From: Verrucomicrobiota bacterium | Lineage (GTDB): Bacteria > Verrucomicrobiota > Verrucomicrobiia > Opitutales > Opitutaceae | Direction: 5' to 3' | NCBI GenBank assembly: GCA_016871755.1 | Contig: VHCJ01000002.1 | Coordinates: forward strand, 124,001 to 188,000 | DNA: 64,000 bases | In this document: in pieces, positions 27,701-36,653 of the stretch | Numbering within the stretch: the stretch's first letter is position 1 | Layout of the letters: each line of letters starts with the position of its first letter | The notes under the pieces: model-generated | Told to the model about the DNA's origin: nothing | Seen by the model: the letters and a program-made list of their open reading frames with translations, nothing else | Database searches by the model: none | Program-made: the position numbers and the translations under genes

Positions 27701-27739
27701 GGCATGAAAAAAGCCCGCGAGAGCGGGCTTTTTCGTGCC
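27701..27739. terminator. Bidirectional terminator between fabV and ndk
   Basis: A near-perfect hairpin: GGCATGAAAAAAGCCCGC, loop GAGA, GCGGGCTTTTTCGTGCC. The GC-rich core is flanked by A and T runs on both sides, so it can stop transcription from fabV (+) and ndk (-). Confidence 0.92.
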
Positions 27740-27807
27740 GGCCGACCGAGGCTCAGCCACGGAGTCGCGGCGGAAGCCATCCGGTGCCGAGGGCGGCGTC
27801 GGGCCGG

Positions 27808-28224
27808 TCAGGCGAGGAGCTCGCCGGGGCGGAAGAAGCGCTCCAACTCGATGCGCGCATTCTCATCGCTGTCGGACGCGTGGACCACGTTCGTCATCAT
27901 GTCGCTGCCGAAGTCACCGCGGATCGTTCCCTTCGGCGCCTTGCGGGAATCCGTCGGTCCGAGGAGGTCGCGCACCCGGGCAACGACATTGTCGCCCTGA
28001 AGGGCGAGCACGATGACCGGACGCGAGCTCATGAACTGCTCGATCTCGGGATAGAAGGGCTTGCTCGCCACGTGCGCATAGTGCTCGCGCAGCACGTCCG
28101 GCGTCAGCCGGATCATCTTGGCGCCAATGATGTTGAAGCCGGCCTTCTCAAAGCGATCGACTACGCTTCCCGCGAGTTTCTTCGCCATGCAATCGGGCTT
28201 CAGGATGATCAGGGTCTTGGTCAT
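27808..28224 (-). CDS. ndk: Nucleoside diphosphate kinase
   Basis: A 138-residue enzyme equalising nucleoside triphosphate pools. TLIILKPDCMAKKLAGSVVDRFEKAGFNII is split across residues 4-33. The catalytic His lies in NVVHASDS near residue 119, and TIRGDFG is present. Full length. Its ATG overlaps a small upstream reading frame by 4 nt (28221-28454). It converges with fabV over a shared terminator. Confidence 0.96.
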   Translation of the reverse strand: MTKTLIILKPDCMAKKLAGSVVDRFEKAGFNIIGAKMIRLTPDVLREHYAHVASKPFYPEIEQFMSSRPVIVLALQGDNVVARVRDLLGPTDSRKAPKGTIRGDFGSDMMTNVVHASDSDENARIELERFFRPGELLA

Positions 28225-28454
28225 GATTCGTTCGATGAGGTCTGGGAGATCGGGTTCGTCGGGCCGAAGCCCTCCGCCACAGTTCCGCCCGCGTCCATCC
28301 CCGCCAGCCCTTGGACCACGGGGAGCCCAAGGCTACCCGTCGCCACGGGCGCGAAGACCGCGTGCAACTCTGCAGGGTCGCAACCGTGGCGGGAGCAGAC
28401 CAGCATGGCGAGTCCCAAAAACGGGCCCGTCGCGGCCCGCCGCCACGGATTCAC
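28221..28454 (-). CDS. Possible small protein upstream of ndk
   Basis: A 77-codon frame from GTG 28454 ending in an ATGA overlap with ndk. It has a hydrophobic run (TGPFLGLAMLVC) and then Gly/Pro/Ala-rich sequence with no recognisable family. The exact overlap suggests coupling, but in GC-rich DNA such frames also arise by chance. The promoter region of the divergent SPFH gene must lie in the same stretch. Treat as doubtful. Confidence 0.3.
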   Translation of the reverse strand: MNPWRRAATGPFLGLAMLVCSRHGCDPAELHAVFAPVATGSLGLPVVQGLAGMDAGGTVAEGFGPTNPISQTSSNES

Positions 28455-28504
28455 CGTTGCAATCCGGAGTCGGCTGAGAACGCTGACCTTACCTCCCTTC
28501 CAAC

Positions 28505-29659
28505 ATGGGCCTGCTCGATTACCTTAAGACGCAGTTTCTCGAGATCATCCAGTGGGATGACGACTCCCGCGACACGCTGGCGTGGCGCTTCCCGGATCAG
28601 GACAAGGAGATCAAGCGCGGTGCCCAACTCATCGTCCGTGAGTCCCAGACGGCCCAGTTCGTCTATCTGGGCCAGTACGGGGACACGTTCGGACCGGGCA
28701 AGCACACGCTCGTCACCGACAACATCCCGATCCTGAGCACCCTCAAGGGCTGGAAGTACGGTCTCGAGAGCCCTTTCAAGGCCGATGTCTACTTCGTCAA
28801 CACCCGGCTGTTCACGGGCAACAAGTGGGGCACGGCGAACCCAGTGATGTTGCGCGACCCGGACTTCGGCATTGTCCGGCTGCGCGCCTACGGCACCTAC
28901 GATTTCCGGGTCGTCGACGTGAAGACGTTTCTGCGGGAAGTCTCCGGCACGGACCATCATTTCCGCCTGGAGGAGTTCGCCGACACGATGCGCTCGCGGC
29001 TGGTCAGCGTGTTCACCGATGCGATCGCCACCGCGCGGGTGCCGGCCCTCGACGTCGCCGCGCGCTACTCTGAACTCGGTGAGGCGCTGCTGCCCGTCAT
29101 CAATCCAGCGCTGCGTGAGAAGTATGGTCTCGAGATGGGTAGCTTCATCATCGAAAACATCTCCCTCCCGCCTGAGGTGGAGAAGGCGATCGACAAGCGG
29201 TCCAGCATGGCGGCCATCGGCAATCTCAACGACTACGTTAAGTTGCAGATGGCCGAAGGCCTGGGCAAGGGCTCGGGGGGCGGCACCGCCGGTGCCGCAG
29301 CCGAGATCGCCATGGGCTTCGGTCTTGCGCAGCAGCTCATGAGCCAGCCCGGCGGCCTCTTCGGTGCCCAGACGACGCCCGCCGCCGCAGCCGTTCCGCC
29401 CGCCATCCCGGCCACCGCGTCCAGCCCGGCCGGCGGCGCGGGCTCCTCCCCCGCCACCTCCTCCACGGCTCCCACCTCTTCCGCCCCAGCCGCGCCCGCC
29501 ATCCCCGGCCTGCTCAGCCCCGCCGAGGTCGCCCAGGCGCTGAATGTGTCCGAAGCCGACGTTCTTACCGAGCTCACCGCCGGCAACCTGAAGGGTCGCA
29601 AGATCGGTTCCGCGTGGCGCATTTCCCGGGCCGCCCTGGATGAGTTCCTGAAGGGCTAG
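28505..29659 (+). CDS. SPFH-domain protein with C-terminal excisionase-like helix-turn-helix
   Basis: A 384-residue protein of the SPFH/YdjI ('virion core protein') type. Residues about 5-250 hold the SPFH domain (DTLAWRFPDQDKEIKRGAQL, KYGLESPFKADVYFVN, YGLEMGSFIIENISLPPEVE). A Gly-rich, then Pro/Ala/Ser-rich linker follows (about 260-332). The last 50 residues form a HTH_17-like domain (LLSPAEVAQALNVSEADVL, GRKIGSAWRISRAALDEFL). SPFH proteins scaffold membrane microdomains; a DNA-binding-type tail is unusual, though such folds can also mediate protein contacts. The next gene encodes a zinc-ribbon membrane protein, 39 bp away, as in ydjIH-like pairs. Confidence 0.85.
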   Translation: MGLLDYLKTQFLEIIQWDDDSRDTLAWRFPDQDKEIKRGAQLIVRESQTAQFVYLGQYGDTFGPGKHTLVTDNIPILSTLKGWKYGLESPFKADVYFVNTRLFTGNKWGTANPVMLRDPDFGIVRLRAYGTYDFRVVDVKTFLREVSGTDHHFRLEEFADTMRSRLVSVFTDAIATARVPALDVAARYSELGEALLPVINPALREKYGLEMGSFIIENISLPPEVEKAIDKRSSMAAIGNLNDYVKLQMAEGLGKGSGGGTAGAAAEIAMGFGLAQQLMSQPGGLFGAQTTPAAAAVPPAIPATASSPAGGAGSSPATSSTAPTSSAPAAPAIPGLLSPAEVAQALNVSEADVLTELTAGNLKGRKIGSAWRISRAALDEFLKG

Positions 29660-29698
29660 TCACGCCCACCGACGGCGCTGCCCGCCGGCCCCGCTTCC

Positions 29699-30805
29699 TT
29701 GGACGCCACCGCTCAATCCAAGTACGCCTGCCCCGCCTGCGGGGCGGAGGCGACGTGGAATCCCGCCAAGGGGGCCCTCGTCTGCTCGTTCTGCGGCAGC
29801 ACGTCGGCCGCGACCGTTGCCCTAACCGGGTTCAGCCAGACCGAGGAAACCATCGTCGAGCACGACCTCGTCACCGCCCTGCGCAGCATTCCCGACTCGG
29901 CCCGCGGTTGGAACGCGCCGCGGACGCAGGTGAAGTGCCAGTCCTGCCAAGCCATTTCGGTCTTCGACGCCAAGACCATCGGCCAGCGCTGCGAGTTCTG
30001 CGGGTCGTCCGCCCTCGTGCCGCACTGCGAGGTCAAGGAGCCCTTCCGACCGGAAAGCCTCCTACCCCTCAAACTCGGCGAATCGCAGGTCCGCGACGCC
30101 CTCCGCCGATGGTATGCGTCGCGCTGGTTCGCTCCGAACCACCTGAAGGACGGTGCCCTCACCGACACCGCCAAGGGCCTCTACGTGCCCTACTGGACCT
30201 TCGACGCACAGGTTCAGGCGGACTGGACCGCGATGTCGGGCAACTACTACTACGAGACTCAGTCGTACACCGACTCGAAGGGACAGCGACGCACGCGCCA
30301 AGTTCGCCGGGTGCGGTGGTATCCCTCCGCTGGATCGCTCGCGCACTTTTTCGACGACGAATTGGTGTCGGCCTCGCGCGGCATCCATCCCGGCCTGCTG
30401 CGTCAGGTGGAGCCCTTTCCCACGGGAGAGCTCGTGCCCTACGACTCCTCCTTCCTGTCCGGCTGGGTGGTCGAGCGGTATCAGATCGACCTTCCCGCCG
30501 CGGCGCAGGCCGCCCGCGAGCGCATGCTCGCGAAAACCGAGAAACTCTGCGCCGCCCAGGTTCCCGGCGATACGCACCGGGACCTGCGTGTGAACGCGAG
30601 CTTCTCGGCCCAGACGTTCAAGCACATCCTGGCGCCCCTCTGGCTCGTGACCTACGATTTTCACGGCAAGAGCTACCAGTGCATCGTCAACGGATTCACC
30701 GGCACGATCGCCGGCGAGTACCCGAAGAGCTGGATCAAGATCACCCTCGCCGTCGTCGCCGGTCTGGCACTTCTCGGACTGGTCGTCTACTGGCTCAACC
30801 GCTGA
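29699..30805 (+). CDS. Zinc-ribbon protein with C-terminal membrane helix (YdjH-like)
   Basis: A 368-residue protein. Two CxxC zinc ribbons are visible: CPAC-x18-CSFC (about 10-35) and CQSC-x18-CEFC (about 81-104). The middle has aromatic-rich beta segments (GLYVPYWTFDAQVQADW, GNYYYETQSYTDSKG). A single C-terminal membrane helix ends the protein (ITLAVVAGLALLGLVVYWLNR). TTG 29699 is the start. It pairs with the SPFH gene and probably forms a membrane complex with it; biochemical function is unknown. Confidence 0.8.
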   Translation: MDATAQSKYACPACGAEATWNPAKGALVCSFCGSTSAATVALTGFSQTEETIVEHDLVTALRSIPDSARGWNAPRTQVKCQSCQAISVFDAKTIGQRCEFCGSSALVPHCEVKEPFRPESLLPLKLGESQVRDALRRWYASRWFAPNHLKDGALTDTAKGLYVPYWTFDAQVQADWTAMSGNYYYETQSYTDSKGQRRTRQVRRVRWYPSAGSLAHFFDDELVSASRGIHPGLLRQVEPFPTGELVPYDSSFLSGWVVERYQIDLPAAAQAARERMLAKTEKLCAAQVPGDTHRDLRVNASFSAQTFKHILAPLWLVTYDFHGKSYQCIVNGFTGTIAGEYPKSWIKITLAVVAGLALLGLVVYWLNR

Positions 30806-30827
30806 CCCGGCGCCCCGCGAGTCGGGG

Positions 30828-31670
30828 TCACGGGACCGCGCCCACGGCAATCGGTCGGCGGGGATCGGCGATCCACTCGCTCCATGAACCCGCGTAGAGG
30901 CGCGATCCGCGCAGCCCCGCATACTCCATGGCGAAGAGGTTGGCGCACGCGGTGATGCCGGAACCGCATTGATGCACGACCGGCCGATCCCCGGCCGCCG
31001 CCAGCAGCGCCGCGAACTCCCGCCGCAAGTCCGCCGCCGGCCGGAAGGTCAGGTCGGGGTTCAGGTTGTCCTTGAAGAACCGGTTCAGCGCCCCGGGGAT
31101 GTGCCCGGCAACCCGGTCGATCGGTTCCGTTTCGCCGCGGTAGCGCTCCGGCGACCGCGCATCGAGAATCACCGCCTCGCGGCTCGCGAGATTGGCCTCC
31201 ACGTGGGACGCCTGCCAGACGCTCCCGTCGATCGGACGAGGCACCAGCCGACCCGGGCGTACGGGCGGCACCGCCGTTTCCAACGGCCGGCCCTCGCGCT
31301 GCCAACGCGGGAAACCTCCATCCACCAGGACGACGGATTCGTGGCCAATCCACCGGACCATCCACCAGAGCCGCGCCGCGTACTGCCCGCCCGCATCATC
31401 GTAGGCGACCACGCACGACTCATCCGTCAAGCCATGCCGGGCGAGAAAGTCGGCGAACGCCGCCGGATCGGGCAAGGGGTGACGCCCCTTGCGTCCGTCC
31501 TTTTCCCCGGAGAGATCCGAGTCCACGCGCGCAAAGTACGCCCCGGGAAGGTGGCCTTCCCGGTACAGTCGCTCCCCCTTCGCCGGATCCGCGAGGTCAT
31601 GGCGACAGTCAAAGACCACCCAGCGCGGGTCATCGAGACGGGACTGCAGTTCCGAGGGCGCGATCAGCAT
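30828..31670 (-). CDS. sseA: 3-mercaptopyruvate/thiosulfate sulfurtransferase
   Basis: A 280-residue tandem rhodanese protein. The inactive N-terminal domain has VVFDCRHDLADPAKG, GHLPGAYFARVDSDLSG and VVAYDDAGGQYAARLWWM. The C-terminal domain has AVILDARSPERYRGETEP, GHIPGALN and the active-site loop CGSGITA, which favours 3-mercaptopyruvate over thiosulfate. ATG 31668-31670 is chosen; the much longer in-frame extension toward 33164 is antisense to other genes. It sits tail-to-tail with the zinc-ribbon gene. Confidence 0.92.
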   Translation of the reverse strand: MLIAPSELQSRLDDPRWVVFDCRHDLADPAKGERLYREGHLPGAYFARVDSDLSGEKDGRKGRHPLPDPAAFADFLARHGLTDESCVVAYDDAGGQYAARLWWMVRWIGHESVVLVDGGFPRWQREGRPLETAVPPVRPGRLVPRPIDGSVWQASHVEANLASREAVILDARSPERYRGETEPIDRVAGHIPGALNRFFKDNLNPDLTFRPAADLRREFAALLAAAGDRPVVHQCGSGITACANLFAMEYAGLRGSRLYAGSWSEWIADPRRPIAVGAVP

Positions 31671-31769
31671 CACGACGCACCTTGGGGAGCCGGATGCGAC
31701 GAGGCAACCCCGCGCTCCGGCGACGCGGCAGGCTTGACCCGGATGCGACCATGCGGATTCGCTCACCCG

Positions 31770-32591
31770 ATGGACCTCGACGCCACCTACCTCCGCACCG
31801 CGCCCTCGGCCCAGAACGCGGTCGACGTGTTTCAAGGCGAGTGGTCCTCCCAACTGCCACCGGTGCCCTGGCCCCGACCCGACTCTCCCGCCGTGGCGGT
31901 CTCCAGCGGCCCGACCCCGCTCTTCGCGGACCCGCGAATCGACTGGGCGGCTGACCGGCTCGCCGAATGGGGCCTGCCCGTCGCCGGTCGGCGCGTCCTT
32001 GAACTGGGCCCGCTCGAAGGCGGCCACACCGCCATGCTTTGCGGGAAGGGCGCCCGTGAAGTCGTCGCGATCGAGGCCAACAAACGAAGTTACCTGAAGT
32101 GCCTCGTCGTCAAGGAACTCTATCACCTGCAACGCGCGCGCTTCCTGCTGGGCGAGTCCACGGACTTCCTGCGGCAGACCGACGAGGTCTATGACATCGG
32201 GATCGCCAGCGGCATCCTGTACCACATGGCCAACCCGGTGGAGTTGCTCGAACTGCTCGCCCGCCGCTGCCGCGCCGTGTTCATCTGGACCGTTTGCTAC
32301 GATCCCGCGTTCTACGAGCGGTATCCCGCCAAGCGCGCCACCTTCAGCCCGCCTGAAACCACGTCTCACGCCGGGTACAGCCACCGCGTCCATCGTCACC
32401 ACTACGGCGAAGCGCTCGACTGGAACGGATTCTGCGGCGGCTCCCAGCCTTACTGTCACTGGCTGGAGGAGTCCGACATCCTCGGCGCCCTCGCCCACTT
32501 CGGACTGCGTCGGCAGGTGTCCTTCACGCAGGAGAACGTGCACGCCACGGCCTTGCAACTGGTGGCGATGCGCGAGGATCAATCCGGCTGA
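31770..32591 (+). CDS. SAM-dependent methyltransferase, unknown substrate
   Basis: A 273-residue class I methyltransferase. The SAM loop is VLELGPLEGGHTAML (about 72-86), followed by VVAIEANKRSYLKC and YDIGIASGILYHMANPVELLELL. The C-terminal half is His/Trp/Tyr-rich (HRVHRHHYGEALDWNGF). Similar proteins modify small molecules or glycans; no substrate can be named. ATG 31770 is taken, though ATG 31743 is also in frame. It precedes pyrR by 87 bp and may share its transcript. Confidence 0.75.
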   Translation: MDLDATYLRTAPSAQNAVDVFQGEWSSQLPPVPWPRPDSPAVAVSSGPTPLFADPRIDWAADRLAEWGLPVAGRRVLELGPLEGGHTAMLCGKGAREVVAIEANKRSYLKCLVVKELYHLQRARFLLGESTDFLRQTDEVYDIGIASGILYHMANPVELLELLARRCRAVFIWTVCYDPAFYERYPAKRATFSPPETTSHAGYSHRVHRHHYGEALDWNGFCGGSQPYCHWLEESDILGALAHFGLRRQVSFTQENVHATALQLVAMREDQSG

Positions 32592-32678
32592 GGTCGAAGG
32601 ACCGCTCCACGAACCTCCGGCGTCCTCCATCCTTTTCCCGCTTGTCCGGTCCGGTCCGCACCGGCACAAACAGGGCTC

Positions 32679-33215
32679 GTGCCCGTCGCGAACTTCCTCC
32701 CCGCCGCCGAGATCCATTCCGCCTTGGATCGCCTCGCGCATTCCATCGCCAAACGGCACGGTTCGGCGACCCGACTCGTCCTTCTGGGCATCGCCAACGG
32801 GGGCATCACCGTCGCACGCCGCCTCGCCGCCCGGCTCGGTTGCCGGAACGTCGGCATCCTCGACATCTCCTTTCATCGCGACGACATCGGGCGCAATCCG
32901 ATCCCGAAGGAGTTCGTGCCGACCGTGATTCCGCTCGACGTCAACGGCGCCACGGTGGTGCTGGTCGACGACGTCCTGTTCTCCGGCCGCACCGTCAAAG
33001 CCGCCCTCGACGAGCTTTTCGACCACGGCCGTCCCCACGCCGTCGAACTCGCCGTCCTCATCGATCGCGGCGGCCGCCGCCTGCCGATCCAGCCCGACCA
33101 TGTTGGGCTGCACCTTCCGACAGACGACACCCACACGGTCGTCGTCGCCCTCGACGCCGCCCACCCCGCGAACGACCGCGTGCGCATCGAACCCGCCCGC
33201 ACCGCGCGCCGCTAA
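32679..33215 (+). CDS. pyrR: PyrR-like uracil phosphoribosyltransferase/pyr operon regulator
   Basis: A 178-residue type I phosphoribosyltransferase with the PRPP motif TVVLVDDVLFSGRTVKAAL (about 90-108) and the N-terminal LVLLGIANGGITVARRLA. In other bacteria PyrR senses UMP and attenuates the pyr mRNA, and has weak uracil phosphoribosyltransferase activity. GTG 32679 is the start. It directly precedes pyrB and pyrC. I did not find a convincing PyrR-binding anti-antiterminator or terminator in the 87-bp leader, so the regulatory role here is inferred from family and position. Confidence 0.9.
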   Translation: MPVANFLPAAEIHSALDRLAHSIAKRHGSATRLVLLGIANGGITVARRLAARLGCRNVGILDISFHRDDIGRNPIPKEFVPTVIPLDVNGATVVLVDDVLFSGRTVKAALDELFDHGRPHAVELAVLIDRGGRRLPIQPDHVGLHLPTDDTHTVVVALDAAHPANDRVRIEPARTARR

Positions 33216-33226
33216 CCCTGTCTCCC

Positions 33227-34171
33227 ATGCCCTGGACCCGCCGCCACCTGCTCACCCTCGAGGAACTGAGCCTCGCCGAGATCGATCAGATCCACGCGAC
33301 CGCCGCCGCCTTCAAGAAGATCCTCGGACGGAACGTGAAGAAGGTCCCCGCCCTGCGGGGCAAGACGATCGTCAATCTCTTCCTCGAACCCAGCACGCGC
33401 ACCCGCATGGCCTTCGACATGGCCGCAAAGCGGCTGAGCGCCGACGTGATCTCACTCGACGGCGCGAGTTCCTCGACGACCAAGGGTGAGACGCTGCGCG
33501 ACACCGCCCAGAACATTCAGGCGCTCAATGCCGACCTGATCGTGCTGCGCCACGCCGCCTCCGGCTCGCCTCTCTACCTCTCGCGCATCCTCGACATCCC
33601 CGTCGTCAACGCCGGCGACGGCGCGCATGAGCACCCGACCCAGGGGCTCCTCGATACGTTCACGATGCGCGAGCATCTGGGCGACCTGCGTGGCCGCAAG
33701 GTCACGATCCTCGGCGACATCCTCTTCAGCCGCGTGGCACGCTCCAACATCCATGCCCTGACCAAGATGGGAGCCGCGGTGACGCTCTGCGGTCCGTCGA
33801 CACTGGTTCCCGACTGGTTCACCGATCTCGGAGTCAAGGTATCCCACGATCTGAAATCCGCACTCGCCGATGCCGAGGTCGTGATGCTGCTCCGGATCCA
33901 GCACGAGCGCCAGTCCGCCGGTCACTTCCCGTCGCTGGGGGAGTACACGAGCATGTTCGGGCTGAACAAGCCCCGCGCCTCGTGGCTGCATCCCAAGGCG
34001 ATCATCATGCACCCGGGTCCGATCAACCGCGGCGTCGAAATCGACAGCGATCTCGCCGACGGCGAGCGCAGCGTGATCCTCGAGCAGGTGACCAACGGCA
34101 TCGCCGTGCGCATGGCCGTCCTCTACCTGTGCTTCGGCGGCCAGCCCGAATCCGTCGCGGTCGTCGACTAA
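33227..34171 (+). CDS. pyrB: Aspartate carbamoyltransferase catalytic subunit
   Basis: A 314-residue enzyme of de novo pyrimidine synthesis joining carbamoyl phosphate and aspartate. The carbamoyl-phosphate loop FLEPSTRTRMAFDMAAKRL (about 47-65), the motif HPTQGLLDTFTM, and VTILGDILFSRVARSNIHAL are diagnostic. ATG 33227 starts MPWTRRHLLTLEEL 11 bp after pyrR. No pyrI regulatory subunit is present nearby. It is followed 18 bp later by pyrC, the usual arrangement for the non-proteobacterial type. Confidence 0.95.
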   Translation: MPWTRRHLLTLEELSLAEIDQIHATAAAFKKILGRNVKKVPALRGKTIVNLFLEPSTRTRMAFDMAAKRLSADVISLDGASSSTTKGETLRDTAQNIQALNADLIVLRHAASGSPLYLSRILDIPVVNAGDGAHEHPTQGLLDTFTMREHLGDLRGRKVTILGDILFSRVARSNIHALTKMGAAVTLCGPSTLVPDWFTDLGVKVSHDLKSALADAEVVMLLRIQHERQSAGHFPSLGEYTSMFGLNKPRASWLHPKAIIMHPGPINRGVEIDSDLADGERSVILEQVTNGIAVRMAVLYLCFGGQPESVAVVD

Positions 34172-34189
34172 GCCCCCACTCTCCGTTCC

Positions 34190-35479
34190 ATGCCCGCTCT
34201 CTGGATCCAAAAGGCCCGCGTCATCGACCCCGCGAACCGTCGCGACGCGGTCGGCGACCTGTTCATCGACGACGGCCGCCTGGTCGCTTCCCTCTCCGTC
34301 GCCGCCCGCAAGCGCGCCCGCAAGATCGACGCCTGCGGCCTCGTCGCCTGCCCGGGACTGGTCGACATTCACGTCCACTTCCGCGAACCCGGCCAGACTC
34401 ACAAGGAAACGATCGCCACCGGCAGCCGCGCCGCCGCCGCCGGCGGATTCACCACCGTCGTCTGCATGCCGAACACGTCGCCGCCGGCCGACAACGCCGG
34501 GACGATCCAGTTCATCAAGGACGCCGCCCAGCGCGACGCCGTCGTCAAGGTGCTGCCCACCGGCTGCATCACCGTCGGCATGAAGGGCCAGGCACTCGCG
34601 CCAATCGGTTCCCTGCGCCGCGCCGGCGTCGTCGCCATCACCGACGACGGCGACTGCGTGCAGTCCAATGAGCTGATGCGCCGCGCCCTCGAGTACGCCC
34701 GCATGTTCGACCTGCCGGTGATGGACCACTGTCAGGACGCGTCGATGACCCAGGGCGCGGTCATGAACGAGGGCGTCATGTCCACGCGCCTCGGCCTGCG
34801 CGGGTGGCCCAATGCCGCCGAGGACCTCATCGTCTCGCGCAACGCCATCCTCTCCGAGTACTCCGGCGCGCACGTGCACATGCAGCACATCTCGTCACGC
34901 TTCTCCGTGGAAATCCTCCGCCACGCCAAGTCGCGCGGGGTGCGGGTCACCGCCGAGGCCACGCCTCACCACCTTGCGCTGACCGACGACCTGCTGACGT
35001 CCTACGATACGCATCTGAAGATGAATCCGCCGCTCCGCACGGAGGCCGATCGCCAGGCGCTGATCGCGGGATTGCGGGACGGGACGATCGACTGCATCGC
35101 CACGGACCACGCGCCGCACACGGACTACGAGAAGGACAAGGAATTCGACTTCGCACCGAACGGCATCCTCGGTCTCGAAACCGCCCTCCCCGTCTCCCTC
35201 GAGGTGCTTGTCCGCAAGAACCGGTTCTCGCTCGCTCGCGTCATCGATCTGCTCACGCGTCGACCAGCGGACATCCTGCGCCTGCCCGCGGGCCGCCTCA
35301 CGCCGGGCGCGGCCGCCGATGTGTGTCTCTTCGACCCGGATGAGCGGTGGCGCTACGACGCCCGCGCCGGGCAGAGCAAGTCGAGCAACTCGCCTTGGCA
35401 TGGCCAGACCCTCCGGGGCCGGGTCCGGATGACCATCGTGGACGGCAAGGTCGTCCATCACGTGGCGCCCTCCCCGTGA
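34190..35479 (+). CDS. pyrC: Dihydroorotase (PyrC, class I)
   Basis: A 429-residue amidohydrolase converting carbamoyl aspartate to dihydroorotate. The metal motif DIHVHFREPGQTHKE is at about 62-76. GFTTVVCMPNTSPPAD, further His in MDHCQDA and TAEATPHH, and CIATDHAPH near the C-terminal third complete the metal site. The length and the DIHVHFREPG form place it in the larger class I group that pairs with PyrB. It is the last gene of the pyr cluster. Confidence 0.95.
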   Translation: MPALWIQKARVIDPANRRDAVGDLFIDDGRLVASLSVAARKRARKIDACGLVACPGLVDIHVHFREPGQTHKETIATGSRAAAAGGFTTVVCMPNTSPPADNAGTIQFIKDAAQRDAVVKVLPTGCITVGMKGQALAPIGSLRRAGVVAITDDGDCVQSNELMRRALEYARMFDLPVMDHCQDASMTQGAVMNEGVMSTRLGLRGWPNAAEDLIVSRNAILSEYSGAHVHMQHISSRFSVEILRHAKSRGVRVTAEATPHHLALTDDLLTSYDTHLKMNPPLRTEADRQALIAGLRDGTIDCIATDHAPHTDYEKDKEFDFAPNGILGLETALPVSLEVLVRKNRFSLARVIDLLTRRPADILRLPAGRLTPGAAADVCLFDPDERWRYDARAGQSKSSNSPWHGQTLRGRVRMTIVDGKVVHHVAPSP

Positions 35480-35792
35480 GCGCCGGTTCCGACCCGGTCC
35501 CGGGGGTGCGCCCGGCATTCCTGATGTCGCTCACGTGTTCGTCGTTGCCTGCGTGCCCCACGCTCCCGACGGCCCCCACGCTCCCGGCAGCCACATCGGC
35601 AGGGGCATCCGGGGCGCCGGCAGCGTCCGCGGCCCCCGGAACGTCGGCAGCGAGGTCGTCTCGTTACGCGTCGGGCATCTCCCTGGTCCCTTCCGGGACG
35701 TCTCGGACCACGCGAACGATGTCCTCGCCGAGGGGCCGCTGGGGCGGACCTGATCAGCGCGCGCGTCGCCCCGTCGCGATCGACCGTTCGTC
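35480..35792. other. Gene-free stretch between pyrC and CPBP gene
   Basis: These 313 bp are C-rich with runs of CCCAC and CCCGG words. A 72-codon frame from GTG 35535 to 35753 exists, but it has no recognisable family and similar frames occur on the other strand. I see no hairpin with a T run, tRNA or repeat array. It may be an eroded gene. Confidence 0.4.
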
Positions 35793-36644
35793 ATGCGTTT
35801 CCCGGAACTGACACCTTGGGCGATCACCGTCCTCAGCATCGAGGGTGCCCTTCACCTTGCCGGCATCGCGCTGCTGATTCTGTGGTGGAAGCGGAGGCGG
35901 ACGCCCGACGCATCGAGCCGACCCGAGGTGGGTGCGCTGGCGCTGGCGCCGAGCGACCTGCTCCTCGCCGCCTTCACGGTCGTGGTCGGCGCGCTGCTCC
36001 TCCAATCCGCCGTCGGTGGTCTGGCCCGGACACTGCCCGAGGTGCTCTCCCCGGAGGCTTGGCTGGTGGCGCAGGGCTACGGTTTTCAGTTGGGACTCCT
36101 CAGCGGAGCGCTGCTCGGACACCGTCTGGCCACGCTGGGGCGTCGCGGGCCGGCCGTAGGGCCGCCCCAAGTCGGCCTACCGACCGCGCGAGCCGTCGGG
36201 GCTGGCGCGCTCCTGTTTGTCGCCTCGCTTCCGCTCCTTCTTGCCTCCTCGCTGGCGTGGCAGGGCGTCCTGCGCGCGGCGGGACTGCCCACGGACCAGC
36301 AGGAGATGGTCGATTTGGTCCGCAACACCGACTCCCCCGGGCTTCTGACGCTGATCGCACTGCTCGCGGTCGTGCTGGCCCCCGTCGCCGAGGAACTGGT
36401 GTTTCGGGCCGGGCTCTTCCGCTACCTGCGGACGCGCGTGCCCCGCGGCGTCGCGCTGGCGGCGCCAGCCCTGCTTTTCGCCGCCCTGCACGGCAATCTG
36501 GTCGCGTTCGCACCCTTGGTGGTGCTCGGCGTGCTCCTCGCCCTCGCCTACGAGCAATCGGGCCGGCTCCTCGTCCCCATCACCGCCCACGCCCTCTTCA
36601 ACCTCCACACGCTCGCGCTGGTGCTTTCGGGCGTGGACCTGTAG
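35793..36644 (+). CDS. CPBP family intramembrane metalloprotease
   Basis: A 283-residue polytopic membrane protein of the CAAX-protease/bacteriocin-processing family. Motif 1 is EELVFRAGLFRYL (EExxxR), motif 2 is LFAALHGNL (FxxxH-like), and motif 3 is HALFNLH (HxxxN-type). About seven hydrophobic segments are present. The substrate is unknown and no bacteriocin-like gene adjoins. A Gly/Arg/Pro stretch (GRRGPAVGPPQVGLP, about 114-128) forms an unusual GC-rich loop. It precedes thiL by 9 bp. Confidence 0.88.
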   Translation: MRFPELTPWAITVLSIEGALHLAGIALLILWWKRRRTPDASSRPEVGALALAPSDLLLAAFTVVVGALLLQSAVGGLARTLPEVLSPEAWLVAQGYGFQLGLLSGALLGHRLATLGRRGPAVGPPQVGLPTARAVGAGALLFVASLPLLLASSLAWQGVLRAAGLPTDQQEMVDLVRNTDSPGLLTLIALLAVVLAPVAEELVFRAGLFRYLRTRVPRGVALAAPALLFAALHGNLVAFAPLVVLGVLLALAYEQSGRLLVPITAHALFNLHTLALVLSGVDL

Positions 36645-36653
36645 GCTCCGTCC

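Noticed and set aside
32592-32678. PyrR-responsive attenuator before pyrR
   Set aside because: No terminator with a T run and no recognisable PyrR-binding loop in the 87-bp leader.
30828-33164. A 778-codon antisense frame spanning sulfurtransferase, methyltransferase and pyrR regions
   Set aside because: Only its C-terminal 280 residues (30828-31670) form a real family; the rest is antisense to conserved genes and is a GC-rich frame artefact.
35535-35753. A 72-residue small protein between pyrC and the CPBP gene
   Set aside because: No family, GTG start without signal, and competing frames on both strands.
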